The position numbers and the translations under genes were made by a program. Shown here piece after piece: positions 17,155 through 26,716 of a stretch of DNA of 64,000 nucleotides; the stretch's first letter is position 1; each line of letters starts with the position of its first letter. Below the pieces are notes generated by a model that was given only the letters and a program-made list of their open reading frames with translations, did not search any database and was not told the origin of the DNA. Origin of the DNA: Pseudomonas sp. JAI120 (GTDB taxonomy: Bacteria > Pseudomonadota > Gammaproteobacteria > Pseudomonadales > Pseudomonadaceae); the NCBI RefSeq assembly GCF_014207255.1, contig NZ_JACHCZ010000001.1, forward strand, positions 856,592 through 920,591, given 5' to 3'.

Positions 17155-18276
17155 TCAGTTCTCCACGGCAATCGGTGCATCGTGACCATGGGAGCGCAAC
17201 AAGGCGTGGCGCTGGGCGATCTTGAGGTCTTCGCGGACCATCTCGGCGCACATTTCCTGGGCGCTGATTTCCGGCACCCAGCCGAGCAGGCGCTTGGCCT
17301 TGGCCGGGTCGCCCAACAGCGTCTCGACTTCCGCCGGGCGGAAGTAACGCGGGTCGACGCGCACAATCACATCGCCCACCAGGATGCCCGGCGCCAGGTC
17401 GCCGTCGATCTGCTCGACCACCGCCACCTCTTCCACGCCCTCGCCGACAAAGCGCAAATGCAGCCCCAGTTCCGCCGCCGACCAGCGAATAAAGTCGCGC
17501 ACCGAATACTGCACACCAGTGGCGATCACAAAATCCTCGGGGTGTTCCTGTTGCAGCATCATCCACTGCATGCGCACGTAGTCCTTGGCGTGGCCCCAGT
17601 CGCGCAGTGCATCCATGTTGCCCATGTACAGGCACTGTTCCAGGCCCAGGGCGATGTTGCTCAGGGCACGGGTGATCTTGCGCGTCACGAAGGTTTCACC
17701 GCGACGCGGCGACTCGTGGTTGAACAGGATGCCGTTGCACGCATACAGCCCATAGGCTTCGCGGAAGTTCACGGTGATCCAGTAGGCGTATAGCTTGGCC
17801 ACCGCATAGGGCGAACGCGGGTAGAACGGCGTGGTTTCCTTCTGCGGGGTTTCCTGCACCAGCCCGTACAGCTCGGAGGTCGAGGCCTGGTAGAAACGGG
17901 TCTTCTTTTCCAGGCCCAGCAGGCGGATCGCCTCAAGGATGCGCAAGGCACCCAGGGCATCCACATCGGCAGTGTATTCCGGCGAATCGAAGCTCACCGC
18001 CACGTGGGATTGGGCGCCGAGGTTGTAGATTTCGTCGGGCTGGATCTGCTGGATGATGCGTGTCAGGTTCGACGAGTCCGCCAGGTCGCCATAGTGCAGG
18101 ATCAGGTTTTTATGCAGGGCCTGCGGGTCCTGGTAAATATGATCGATGCGCTGGGTATTGAACGACGAAGAACGTCGCTTGAGGCCGTGCACGGTATAGC
18201 CTTTTTCCAGCAGCAGCTCTGCCAGGTACGAGCCATCCTGACCGGTGATCCCGGTAATAAGCGCGACTTTATTCAT
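17155..18276 (-). CDS. gmd: GDP-mannose 4,6-dehydratase
   Basis: The 373-residue product has the expected length. It shows the NADP motif [12 protein letters not shown], the catalytic STSELYG with threonine/serine and glutamate, YxxxK in SPYAVAK, and the typical [17 protein letters not shown]. It makes GDP-4-keto-6-deoxy-D-mannose, the first step to GDP-L-fucose. GGGAG lies 6 nt before the ATG at 18276; an in-frame ATG further upstream has no ribosome binding site. It is followed by fcl and preceded by the GT2 gene across a 69-bp gap. Confidence 0.96.
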   Translation of the reverse strand: MNKVALITGITGQDGSYLAELLLEKGYTVHGLKRRSSSFNTQRIDHIYQDPQALHKNLILHYGDLADSSNLTRIIQQIQPDEIYNLGAQSHVAVSFDSPEYTADVDALGALRILEAIRLLGLEKKTRFYQASTSELYGLVQETPQKETTPFYPRSPYAVAKLYAYWITVNFREAYGLYACNGILFNHESPRRGETFVTRKITRALSNIALGLEQCLYMGNMDALRDWGHAKDYVRMQWMMLQQEHPEDFVIATGVQYSVRDFIRWSAAELGLHLRFVGEGVEEVAVVEQIDGDLAPGILVGDVIVRVDPRYFRPAEVETLLGDPAKAKRLLGWVPEISAQEMCAEMVREDLKIAQRHALLRSHGHDAPIAVEN

Positions 18277-18345
18277 GTCTGTCTCCCAATTGATAGGCGA
18301 GCGAAGGCCGACACCCAAACTTGGGTGTTTGTTAAAAACGCTCAG

Positions 18346-19281
18346 TTACTTCGGTGTGGGCAGGTTCAAGTTATGTCCGGTCAACTTTGAGAGTTCCCGG
18401 ACAATGGCTTCCTTATCGTTTAAGTGCGCAATCGCGGTTTCCAGTTCGAGCACTTTGGCGCCCACCAGAAAGCGGTACCAATAGCCCTGGAGCAGGTGAT
18501 AGACCAGGCCACTGCGGCCATCGAGAAACCCCAGCTGGATGATGTAGCGCCACAGGAAATACGCGGTGGAACTGAGGGTGAACGGCACGCGGTTGTACAC
18601 GCGATTCTTGACCAGGCGCTTGGCCTTGGCCTGGAACGAACTCTGCCCGGCATGCAGTTCATCGCGTATCGCAAACAGCCCCAGCCGCGCGTTAAGCACT
18701 TCAATCGCTTCGCGGGTGGCGTACTGGTTGTGCTTGTGGGTGAAGAAGGTCAGGTCATGCAGGTTATGGTCGGCAAACCCGCCTTCGAGGGTGATGGTGC
18801 GGCCCTCGGCGACCGAGATGTGCTCGTCCATCCAACGGTCCTCAACGCGCCCCTGCCCGGTGCGCCACAGCCGCAGCATTTTCAACGGATAGCGGCCGCC
18901 ATGGCGCACCCAACGCCCCATGAAGATATGCTTGCGCTTGAAGTTGATGCCGGTGATGTCGCGAGCCAGGGTCGGCAGTCGGGTATTGATCGCGGCGGCA
19001 AGGTCGGCCTCGATGATTTCGTCGGCATCCAGGCGCATCGTCCAGTTGCCGGTAATCGGCAGGTGATCCAGCGCCCACTGGAACTGCTTGGCCTGGTTGA
19101 CGAATACATGCTGCACCACCAGCGCGCCATGGCGCCGGGCGATGTCGCAGGTGTCGTCGGTGGAAAACGAATCGACCACCAGCACTTCGTCGCTGAAGGC
19201 CCGTACCGACTCGATGGCCCGGGCGATATGCAGGCTTTCGTTGTAGGTAAGGATGATCACACTGACGGTTTCGCGCTTCAT
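18346..19281 (-). CDS. Family 2 glycosyltransferase (WcaA-like)
   Basis: The 311-residue GT-A enzyme has the GT2 features VSVIILTYNES at the N-terminus, the first Asp in EVLVVDSFSTDDT and the metal-binding MRLDADE. Residues 130-200 carry KRKHIFMGRWVRHGG and DHNLHD, common in single-domain lipopolysaccharide/colanic acid GT2 enzymes. Two amphipathic or membrane-associated helices end the protein. The ATG at 19281 lies 1 nt after the nitroreductase-like stop; a GTG at 19290 is also possible. Sugar specificity is unknown. With WcaJ and WcaI it is one of only three sugar transferases in the locus. Confidence 0.88.
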   Translation of the reverse strand: MKRETVSVIILTYNESLHIARAIESVRAFSDEVLVVDSFSTDDTCDIARRHGALVVQHVFVNQAKQFQWALDHLPITGNWTMRLDADEIIEADLAAAINTRLPTLARDITGINFKRKHIFMGRWVRHGGRYPLKMLRLWRTGQGRVEDRWMDEHISVAEGRTITLEGGFADHNLHDLTFFTHKHNQYATREAIEVLNARLGLFAIRDELHAGQSSFQAKAKRLVKNRVYNRVPFTLSSTAYFLWRYIIQLGFLDGRSGLVYHLLQGYWYRFLVGAKVLELETAIAHLNDKEAIVRELSKLTGHNLNLPTPK

Positions 19282-19282
19282 A

Positions 19283-20260
19283 TCAGCCACCGTGCATCTG
19301 CAGGACTTCGGTGGTGAGCCGGCGCGGTGAACGCGCGGCCCGGAAGTGGCTTTCCAGGGGCAGTCCCACGGCGATCATCATGATCAACCGCTCGCTGGCC
19401 GGGATGGCGCCGATGCCACGGATCTTCTTTTCCACCGAATTGAGGATCGCCAGGTTCAGCGGGCACGCGCCCAGGCCATTGGCGTGGCAGGCCAGCAGCA
19501 GGCCCATGGAAAACAACGCACCGTCGACGTATAGCTGGTTGCGCTGCCCCGCGCCGCCCCAGGCGGTGACTTCGGACGTGACCACAAACAGGTTGTCCAC
19601 CGACTGCGCAAACCCGCGCGAGCCGCCTTGCAGTTCAAGCAACTGCGCGATCACCGCGCGGTCCTGATACACATGCACCCGCGATGACTGACGGTTGCAT
19701 TGCGAGGGTGACGACTGCGCCAATTCCACCAGGGACGTCAGCAGGCCACTGTCGATCTTGCCGGCCTGGAACATGCGGCAGCTGGAGCGCGATTGCAGGA
19801 ACGCCTTGGCATCCAGCCCGCCGTTGCCCAGCCACGTCGCCGCGTGCTTGATGCCGCCGCTGCCGGCGGTACCGTCGCGCTTGAGGTGCTCTACATAGGC
19901 ATCCAGGTAAAACACAAAATCGTCGCTGATACCGAGGGTGCGGTGCAGGTCGAGGTAGCCCTGGAAGGCGCCAAGGGCCATCTCCACCGGCAACGCCGAA
20001 TACGTGCGGTCGTAGTCGTTGAGCATATGGATGATGCCGTTAATCTTGTCCTTGCCGAACAGCGGCTTGGGTTCCTTGAGGGACAGGCCTTTTTCCACGG
20101 TGTGGGTTTCGATGAGGATTTTGTAGAACAGCTTCTTGTTGCGGCTTTCCAGCGGCGAGTAACCGTTGTGGCGAATAAACGTGAGCATGTCGCGAAAAAA
20201 CTCGCTGACGAAATACATCAACTTCCATGCCTTATCCATCATGCGTTTCACCTGCTTCAT
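19283..20260 (-). CDS. Nitroreductase-like flavoprotein inside the exopolysaccharide operon
   Basis: The 325-residue protein has a ~130-residue N-terminal part (KAWKLMYFVSEFFRDMLTFIRHNGYSP, THTVEKGLSLKEPKPLFGK) and a C-terminal nitroreductase fold. The latter is indicated by FLQSRSSCRMFQAGKID (FMN-binding RSxR-like), SSPSQCNRQSSRVHVYQD, FVVTSEVTAWGG and GLLLACHANGLGACPLNLA. The start overlaps the wcaF stop (ATGA). Related proteins occur in polysaccharide clusters beside pyruvyl transferases, but I know of no proven reaction. It may reduce a sugar or lipid intermediate or act only as a helper; this is open. Confidence 0.8.
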   Translation of the reverse strand: MKQVKRMMDKAWKLMYFVSEFFRDMLTFIRHNGYSPLESRNKKLFYKILIETHTVEKGLSLKEPKPLFGKDKINGIIHMLNDYDRTYSALPVEMALGAFQGYLDLHRTLGISDDFVFYLDAYVEHLKRDGTAGSGGIKHAATWLGNGGLDAKAFLQSRSSCRMFQAGKIDSGLLTSLVELAQSSPSQCNRQSSRVHVYQDRAVIAQLLELQGGSRGFAQSVDNLFVVTSEVTAWGGAGQRNQLYVDGALFSMGLLLACHANGLGACPLNLAILNSVEKKIRGIGAIPASERLIMMIAVGLPLESHFRAARSPRRLTTEVLQMHGG

Positions 20261-20808
20261 AGTGCGATGTCTCTCGTTTTGAGGGGCCGGCATGGCGCAC
20301 CGACGCAAATCATCCAGGCGGGCAGGCTTGCCGTGACCACCGAGCGCGCGCCGACCACGCAGCCCTCCTCCAGCACACAACCGGGGTGGATAAAGGCCTC
20401 GGCGGCGACCCACACGTGGTCCTTGATCACGATCTCGCGGGTCACCAGGGGCCGCAGCAGACTGCGGGTGTCGTGGCTGCCGGTGCACAGGAAGCTGCGC
20501 TGGCTGATGGTGACTTTGGAGCCCAACGTGATTTTGGCCATGGCGTACACATCGACCCCATCGCCGATGGCGGTGTAGTCGCCGATCTCCAGGTTCCACG
20601 GCGCCCAGATGCTGCACGTGGGCGCGATGCGGCAGCCCACGCCGACCTTGGCGCCAAAGCAGCGCAACAGCCAACGCCGCCAGTTGTGCAGCATCCAGCG
20701 CGGCGTGGGGCGAAACAGCAGCTGGTAGACGATGCCCCACAACAGGCGCCGCGCCTTGTTGCTGCGCGGCAACGTATCGACGTACTTGAGTTGCGCGAAG
20801 TCGCTCAT
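20257..20808 (-). CDS. wcaF: WcaF-like polysaccharide O-acetyltransferase
   Basis: The 183-residue protein belongs to the left-handed beta-helix (hexapeptide repeat) acetyltransferases. After an N-terminal amphipathic stretch (RRLLWGIVYQLLFRPTP) it shows hexapeptide turns in VGVGCRIAPTCSIWAPWNLEIGD, YTAIGDGVDVYAMAKITLG, the catalytic histidine in CTGSHDT and the end VGARSVVTASLPAWMICVGAPC. WcaF acetylates colanic acid sugars using acetyl-CoA. ATGA overlaps on both sides show coupling with the nitroreductase-like and pyruvyl transferase genes. Confidence 0.92.
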   Translation of the reverse strand: MSDFAQLKYVDTLPRSNKARRLLWGIVYQLLFRPTPRWMLHNWRRWLLRCFGAKVGVGCRIAPTCSIWAPWNLEIGDYTAIGDGVDVYAMAKITLGSKVTISQRSFLCTGSHDTRSLLRPLVTREIVIKDHVWVAAEAFIHPGCVLEEGCVVGARSVVTASLPAWMICVGAPCRPLKTRDIAL

Positions 20809-21968
20809 GGCCGGATCGCCGCCAGTTGTTCCAACAGGTAGCGCTCGCCCACCTGTTGCAGGGCCTGGCGCCGGGCCCGCACCGCCACCCAGTCGATGGG
20901 CGCCGCGATCAAGGCCTGCACCTGGTCGGCATTGTCTGCCGGCAGGAAGCGTTGCGACAGTTCCAGCTTCTCCAGCAGGTTGCGCACACGGGCATTCAGC
21001 GAGGCCTTGTTGCCCGGCAACCCCACGGCGATAAACGGCTTCTCGAAAATGATCGCGAACACCGTGGCGTGGAAGGAGTTGGTCACCACGTAGGCACTCC
21101 CCTTGAGCAACTTGAGCCAATCCTGCGGGCCCATCTGCACGGTCTCGCCGATCTGCCGCCAGCGCCGGTGAGCGTTGTACGGCGAGACAATCGGCCCGGC
21201 CACCTGCCGCGACAGCGCCTGGGCCACTTCGCGCACGCCCACGCCGGTGCGCAGCGCATAGCAGAACACGTGGCCGGTGCGGGTCTGGGTGGACGTGGCG
21301 AGCAGCGCCGAATAGTCGCGGTGTAACAGCGTCGGGTCCGGCACACACTGGGCAGCCAGCCCCGAGACCTGTTGCACGATGCTGACTCCGCTCTCCTCGC
21401 GCACGCTGATCGCCGACAGTTGCTTGAGCAGGCCCTCGGCTTCGGCGTGGTACTGCGGCTCCAGGTACTCCTTGCCGAAACTCGCGGCATAGGAAATGCG
21501 CCGGATCGCCTTGTCGCAATCAAAGGCCAGGAAGTACGCCGGATCGAGGCCGGTCTGGCCCGAAGGGTTCCAGATCTGGTCACTGCCGGCCACCAGCAAC
21601 TGCTGGCCGGCCACCGCCTGGTTGAGCTGGTCGGCATGGACATAGCGCGACGCCTGGATATTCAGGAAGCGCGTCTTGAACGCCTGGAACTGGCGCGACT
21701 GGGCATTGGGCCCCAGCACCCGGGTTTTCAACGCCAGGGCCTTAAGGTACAGGGCCTTGAGGTTGGCCTTGAGCTGGCGTGGGTTGAACAGCTGGCGAAC
21801 CTCGCTGCCATCCTCCACGTAGGCCGGGTGGTAGTTGATCAGGCTCACCTGCAAGCCCTGTTGCTGCAGCCAGCGCTGCAAGGCATAGGCTTGCAGCACC
21901 GCGCCGAAGTTTTCGCTGAAGTGGTACGTCAGTATCCCGGCCCTGATAGGGCTTGCAGGTGCGTTCAT
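20805..21968 (-). CDS. Polysaccharide pyruvyl transferase family protein
   Basis: The 387-residue protein opens with AGILTYHFSENFGAVLQAYA, the typical start of the pyruvyl transferase (CsaB/WcaK-type, GT-B-like) family, and later has LLVAGSDQIWNP, ISYAASFG and VVTNSFHATVFAIIF with the conserved SxHxT-like motif. Such enzymes add a pyruvate ketal from phosphoenolpyruvate to a sugar, giving the polymer negative charge. It overlaps wcaF and wzy by 4 bp. Confidence 0.9.
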   Translation of the reverse strand: MNAPASPIRAGILTYHFSENFGAVLQAYALQRWLQQQGLQVSLINYHPAYVEDGSEVRQLFNPRQLKANLKALYLKALALKTRVLGPNAQSRQFQAFKTRFLNIQASRYVHADQLNQAVAGQQLLVAGSDQIWNPSGQTGLDPAYFLAFDCDKAIRRISYAASFGKEYLEPQYHAEAEGLLKQLSAISVREESGVSIVQQVSGLAAQCVPDPTLLHRDYSALLATSTQTRTGHVFCYALRTGVGVREVAQALSRQVAGPIVSPYNAHRRWRQIGETVQMGPQDWLKLLKGSAYVVTNSFHATVFAIIFEKPFIAVGLPGNKASLNARVRNLLEKLELSQRFLPADNADQVQALIAAPIDWVAVRARRQALQQVGERYLLEQLAAIRP

Positions 21969-23140
21969 GATCCAGCCTGTTTCAGTAAGTAATTTGGGTA
22001 AACAGCCTGGCGTGCAGGCGCAACCTTGTTGAGCAGGCCGATGAACATCGACCACACCAGCAAGTAGCTGCCATCGAAGGTGGTGAAGAACTGGTAGCTG
22101 GTCTTGAACGAGAAAATCAGCAGGATCGCCACCACGGCCAGCGATACCGGGTTGCGCGGCAGTCTGCTGAACAGCAGGCAAAACAGCGCCACGCCGACCA
22201 CGCCCAGTTTGGCGGTCACGCCCCAGTAGCCGTTCTCGATATCGAACTTGGAGTTCTCGAACCAGCGCTCGTCATTGGTGGGCACGCCGGGAGTCAATTG
22301 CTTGGCCAGGCCATTGCCCAGGAACACCGTGGCGGGGTTGTCGAGAAACGATTCCTTGGCATGGGCGATCTCGAACGCTCGGGTCACGTCCTCGCCCTTC
22401 TCCTCAAACAGGTAAGTGGCAAAGCGGGACACCGCCAAGGGACTGGCATAGAACGTCAGCGTGCCCAGCGCAGCGATGGCCACCACCAGCACCGCCAATG
22501 ATTTGAGCTTGCGCTGGGTAATCGCCGACAACAGGATCATCACCGCCATCGCCGCAAGGATGGTCTTGGAACCGGCGGCCAGCAGCGTGACCGCGAGGAT
22601 CAGCATCAAGCCGACCCTGCGCTGGCAACAGGCATAGAAAAACAGCAGCACCGCCGAGCTGGTGGGGAACAACATGATCCGCCCGACTTCGTCGCTGGAC
22701 TTGGACGCGGCGTTGGTCAGGTCGATACCCACGCCGTACAGGCTGACCTGCAGTAACTGGCCAAGGGCGAAGATATAGATGATGCGTTCGAGGATGCGCC
22801 GGTAGTTGACGCTATGGGCCAGCGCGATTTTTTCCACATTGGCCAACACATAGCTGTACCCGGCCAACAGCAGCACAAAATAGAAAAACGGAATACCGGA
22901 ACGCAGGAACTGGTACAGCGAGATCTTCGCCCCACTGCTCACCAATACCTGCAACACGCTGGACGCGACCACCAGCGCCAGCAATGGCAGCGCGCGGGTA
23001 AAGCCACGCGCCGCGTACACCACGAACGGCAGCAACAGCAGCAGCGCCAAGGGTTGCGAGAGGTTGTTGCTCAGCGCCAGGGGCAAGGCGAAGAACGTCA
23101 GTGGCAAGTAGAGGGTCAGGCGCGCCTGGGACAGCATCAT
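21965..23140 (-). CDS. wzy: Wzy-type polysaccharide polymerase
   Basis: The 391-residue protein is very hydrophobic, with about ten predicted membrane helices. A large periplasmic loop around residues 245-300 contains ENSKFDIENGYWGVTAKLG, reminiscent of the conserved E-x-G-x-x-x-x-x-x-G region of O-antigen polymerases. It would join lipid-linked repeat units in the periplasm. ATGA overlaps with wzx and the pyruvyl transferase gene place it in the operon. Sequence conservation in this family is poor, so the call rests on topology and context. Confidence 0.82.
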   Translation of the reverse strand: MMLSQARLTLYLPLTFFALPLALSNNLSQPLALLLLLPFVVYAARGFTRALPLLALVVASSVLQVLVSSGAKISLYQFLRSGIPFFYFVLLLAGYSYVLANVEKIALAHSVNYRRILERIIYIFALGQLLQVSLYGVGIDLTNAASKSSDEVGRIMLFPTSSAVLLFFYACCQRRVGLMLILAVTLLAAGSKTILAAMAVMILLSAITQRKLKSLAVLVVAIAALGTLTFYASPLAVSRFATYLFEEKGEDVTRAFEIAHAKESFLDNPATVFLGNGLAKQLTPGVPTNDERWFENSKFDIENGYWGVTAKLGVVGVALFCLLFSRLPRNPVSLAVVAILLIFSFKTSYQFFTTFDGSYLLVWSMFIGLLNKVAPARQAVYPNYLLKQAGS

Positions 23141-24456
23141 GGGCCCACCTCCCCCACGCGAATCACCCGCAGGTACACCAACACCACCAGTTCCGGCAGC
23201 GACAACAACAGCGACGCGCCCAGCAGCGGATCGATACGTTCCTTGCACGCCAGCCACAGCAGCAAGGCCGCGACGCTGCTCAAGGCGTAGATCACCGAAG
23301 TGCGGGTGTGGCGGTTGGTGGAGATCAGCATCGCCGCGAGGATGAACCAGGCCACATTCAAAATCGTATGGGAGCCGATCAGCGCCAATGACAGGCGATC
23401 GACCTGCACCAGGCCATGGCTCCACAGCAGGATGATCTGCGGCCCGGCCCAGATCCCGGCGGCATACACCAGCAGGCACAGGCCCAGTACCAGGGAGCTG
23501 GCGCGCTGGGTAAAGCGTCGCGCCTGTTCGAACTCGCCGCGCCCGGCCAGCCGTGAGATCTCCGGGGTCAGGGCGTTGCTGCAGGTGATGCCTAACTGGA
23601 TGATCAGGCGCATCAAGGTGCGCGCCATGGTGTAACCCACCACCACCGCCGGGCCAGCGATCTGGTTGAGCACTTGCAGGCCGCCTTGCAGGGTGATCGC
23701 CTGTGCCAGCGGGATCGCCGCGCTGCCCAGCGCCGGTTTCCAGATACCGCGAAACTCGGCCCAGGACGCCGACGCCAGCCCCAGCAAAGGCCAGGGTGAA
23801 ATCCGCCGCACAAACAGGGTCACCAGCACCAGGAACAGCACCTGGCTTAGGAACATGCCCTGGGCCAATTGCAGTTCGGAGCCGCCGAGCAGCAGCACGA
23901 CGATGGACAGCACAATGTCCAGGGTTCTGCGGTTGGCCATGATGAAGACGCCGCCGACCGTTCTGTCTATGGTGCGAAACCAGGCGTCGATCGGCCCACC
24001 CAGCAAGCGCGTGCACAGGTAGCCGGACATGAACAGCACCACAAGGCTGGCCTGCTCGGGTGTCAGTGTCTTGAGCCCGAGCAGTGACACCCAGTCGAGC
24101 CACTGGCCCAGGGTCAGGGCGAATACCAGCACCAGCGCAACCACCGCCAGGGTAAAGGCCAGCGCGGTCTGCACACTGCGCCGCGCCCCCGGCACATCGC
24201 CCTGGCTGGCGCGCAACGTGGCGCTGGTGGCCGACGCCTGGGCCACCCCCAGGTCCAGCAGGCTGAGCATCGACGGAATACCGGTGAGCACCAGCCAATC
24301 GGCATAGCGCCCGGTGCCCCAGGCGTGCAGGAAGAACGGCACCAGCACCAGTTGCGCCGCCAGCGTCACCAGTTGGGTGTAGCCGTAGCTCAGCACGTTG
24401 AGGCGAAACCGTCGCGACAACGAACGCGGCATTTCAAGCACTTTGCTCATGGTCAT
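23137..24456 (-). CDS. wzx: Wzx-type polysaccharide flippase
   Basis: The 439-residue protein shows the MATE/PST-like layout of about twelve to fourteen membrane helices. The N-terminal NVLSYGYTQLVTLAAQLVLVPFFLHAWG and LLDLGVAQASATSATLRAS are typical of Wzx. It would flip undecaprenyl-linked repeat units across the inner membrane. It overlaps wzc and wzy by 1 and 4 bp. Met3 at 24450 is an alternative start. Confidence 0.88.
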   Translation of the reverse strand: MTMSKVLEMPRSLSRRFRLNVLSYGYTQLVTLAAQLVLVPFFLHAWGTGRYADWLVLTGIPSMLSLLDLGVAQASATSATLRASQGDVPGARRSVQTALAFTLAVVALVLVFALTLGQWLDWVSLLGLKTLTPEQASLVVLFMSGYLCTRLLGGPIDAWFRTIDRTVGGVFIMANRRTLDIVLSIVVLLLGGSELQLAQGMFLSQVLFLVLVTLFVRRISPWPLLGLASASWAEFRGIWKPALGSAAIPLAQAITLQGGLQVLNQIAGPAVVVGYTMARTLMRLIIQLGITCSNALTPEISRLAGRGEFEQARRFTQRASSLVLGLCLLVYAAGIWAGPQIILLWSHGLVQVDRLSLALIGSHTILNVAWFILAAMLISTNRHTRTSVIYALSSVAALLLWLACKERIDPLLGASLLLSLPELVVLVYLRVIRVGEVGP

Positions 24457-26675
24457 CAGGCCTTGTCGGACTGATAGGCGTAGCTGTAGTAGCCGTAGTC
24501 GCCATAGCCGTAGCTGGCGGACCGGCGTTTTTCCACACCATTGAAGATCGCGCCTTTGAGCTCGATGCCGTTCTGATGGAAGCGGCGCAGGGTCAACTCG
24601 ATTTCCTTCGCCGAGTTCACCCCAAAACGCGTAACCATCAGGCTGGTGCCGGCCTGGCGCCCGACAATCGCGGCGTCGGTCACCGCCAGCAACGGCGGCG
24701 TGTCGATGATCACCAGGTCATAGCGCTCACTGACTTCGGCCAGCAACGCAGCAAAGTTGGGGTGCATCAACAGTTCCGACGGGTTGGGCGGGATCTGCCC
24801 ACGGCCAATGAAGTCGAAACGCTCCACTGCCGTGGGGTGAATCGCTTCCTGCAGATCACAGCGCTTGGCAAGCAGGTCGGACAACCCCGCCTCCACCGCC
24901 TTGCCAAGCATCTTGTGCAAGTAGCCCTTGCGCATGTCGGCATCGATCAGCAGCACGCGCTGGCCCGACTGCGCGACAATCGCCGCCAGGTTGGCCGAGA
25001 CAAACGTCTTGCCCACTTCGGGGCTCGGGCCGGTGATCATCAGGCGGTTGTTCTTGGCTTCGAGCATGGCGAAGTGCAGGCTGGTGCGCAGGCTGCGCAT
25101 GGCTTCCATCACCAGGTCATGGGGATGGTTGAGCGCCAGCAGCGACGGCGCGGCGGAGCGGCCCTTGGCGGCGTTGGTTTCCTCGGCCTTTTGCAAGAGG
25201 CTGAAGGGGATCGAGGCGTACACCGGCAGGCCGAGTTTCTCGATGTCATCCGGGCTTTCCAGGCCACGGTTGAGCAGGCTGCGCACCAGCACGATGCCCA
25301 CCGAAAGCATGCCGCCGAGCAGCATCGCCAGCAGCACCACGATGACCTTGCGCGGCTCCACGGGCTTGGCCAGGTTGACATCGGCACTGTCGATCAGGCG
25401 CACGTTGCCCACGGTGCCGGCGCGCATCACGTCCAGCTCCTGGGAGCGGTTGAGCAACTGGGTGTAGATCTCGGTGCCCACTTGCACGTCGCGGGTCAGG
25501 CTGAGCAATTCCTGCTGGGTCGTGGGCAAGCCTTCGACGCGCTTGGTCATCTGCGCCTGCTTGGCGTTGAGCTCTGCCAGTTTGGCGATCAAGGCACGAT
25601 AAGCCGGGTGCTGGGGGGTGAACTTGCGGTCCATCTCGGCCTGTTGCAGCTTGAGCTCGGAGATGCCGGTGTCCAGGGCCACCACCTGGTCGAGCATGGC
25701 CTTGGCTTCGAGGCTGATGTCGATGGATTTGCTGCGGGTCTGGAAGCGGTTCAAGGCGTTCTCGGCCTTCTCCAGGTCGCGACGCACCTGGGGCAACTGG
25801 TCATTGAGAAACGACAGGCTCTGCGCCGCCTCGGCCGAGGTGCGGTCGACGTTCTGCTTCACATACAGGTTGGAGATTTCATTCAGCGTCCGCACCGCCA
25901 GGGCCGGGCGCGTGCTCTCCAGGGACAGGCTGATGATCCCCGACTCCTTGCCGCGCTCGATCACGGTGAGCAGGTCCTGGTAGTCGGCCACCGCGTCCAG
26001 GCGCGACTTGCGCACGATCTTGAAATGCGCGCCCGGATTGGCCCGCAGCTCCTTGACCAGCACCTCGACACCCTCGGCGGCAAACGGCACGCCGACGCGA
26101 CCCGAGGCGATCTCGACGCCGTCCTCATCAAATAACGTGTAGGCCTGGGCTTCGCCGGCCACCAGTACCAGCTTGGTTCCGAGCAACGCCGTCGGCAGGT
26201 TCAAGCTGCTCAGCACCAGGGACTCGCCACCCGCCGAGTAGCGGCTGAAACCGAACAGCGGTGGCGCAATATCGCCCTTGTGTTCAGGCGCATAACGCCG
26301 CGCGAGGAAGCCACCGATCAACGGAAAATGCTGAGGCGTGATGGTGATATCCAGCGCCAGGGTATCGACGGTCTTGCCAATGATGGTGCGCGATTTGATC
26401 AGCTCGATCTCGGTCACCGCCGGCGATTCCTTGCCCAGCAGGCTGCTGACGTCGGAGAAACCGAGCATGTCGTTCTTCTTCGGTTCCACCTGGATCAACG
26501 CATTCGCCTGGAACACCGGCGCCGACAGAATCGCGTAGGCGGCGCCGATCACCATGCAGGTGCCGGTGATCCCTGCGATCAGCCATTTGTGATCGACCAG
26601 GGTGCCAAGCATGCCGAGCACATCGATCTCGTCACGGTGAGGGCTTTCAGGGGAAGCGTTCTGGGGTGAATGCAT
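24456..26675 (-). CDS. wzc: Wzc-type polysaccharide co-polymerase and tyrosine autokinase
   Basis: At 739 residues it has the normal size. Two membrane helices (about residues 32-50 and 440-460) enclose a Wzz-type periplasmic domain with a long coiled-coil part. The C-terminal BY-kinase domain has Walker A ITGPSPEVGKT, Walker A' VLLIDADMRKG and Walker B YDLVIIDTPP. The tail carries seven tyrosines in SYGYGDYGYYSYAYQ, the autophosphorylation cluster. It controls chain length and opens the Wza channel; cycles of phosphorylation and removal by Wzb are needed for polymer production in E. coli. wzb lies 41 bp upstream. Confidence 0.95.
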   Translation of the reverse strand: MHSPQNASPESPHRDEIDVLGMLGTLVDHKWLIAGITGTCMVIGAAYAILSAPVFQANALIQVEPKKNDMLGFSDVSSLLGKESPAVTEIELIKSRTIIGKTVDTLALDITITPQHFPLIGGFLARRYAPEHKGDIAPPLFGFSRYSAGGESLVLSSLNLPTALLGTKLVLVAGEAQAYTLFDEDGVEIASGRVGVPFAAEGVEVLVKELRANPGAHFKIVRKSRLDAVADYQDLLTVIERGKESGIISLSLESTRPALAVRTLNEISNLYVKQNVDRTSAEAAQSLSFLNDQLPQVRRDLEKAENALNRFQTRSKSIDISLEAKAMLDQVVALDTGISELKLQQAEMDRKFTPQHPAYRALIAKLAELNAKQAQMTKRVEGLPTTQQELLSLTRDVQVGTEIYTQLLNRSQELDVMRAGTVGNVRLIDSADVNLAKPVEPRKVIVVLLAMLLGGMLSVGIVLVRSLLNRGLESPDDIEKLGLPVYASIPFSLLQKAEETNAAKGRSAAPSLLALNHPHDLVMEAMRSLRTSLHFAMLEAKNNRLMITGPSPEVGKTFVSANLAAIVAQSGQRVLLIDADMRKGYLHKMLGKAVEAGLSDLLAKRCDLQEAIHPTAVERFDFIGRGQIPPNPSELLMHPNFAALLAEVSERYDLVIIDTPPLLAVTDAAIVGRQAGTSLMVTRFGVNSAKEIELTLRRFHQNGIELKGAIFNGVEKRRSASYGYGDYGYYSYAYQSDKA

Positions 26676-26716
26676 AAATCGCGTCTTCGTCCTTGCAATC
26701 GTTTAAAGAGGGAGCG

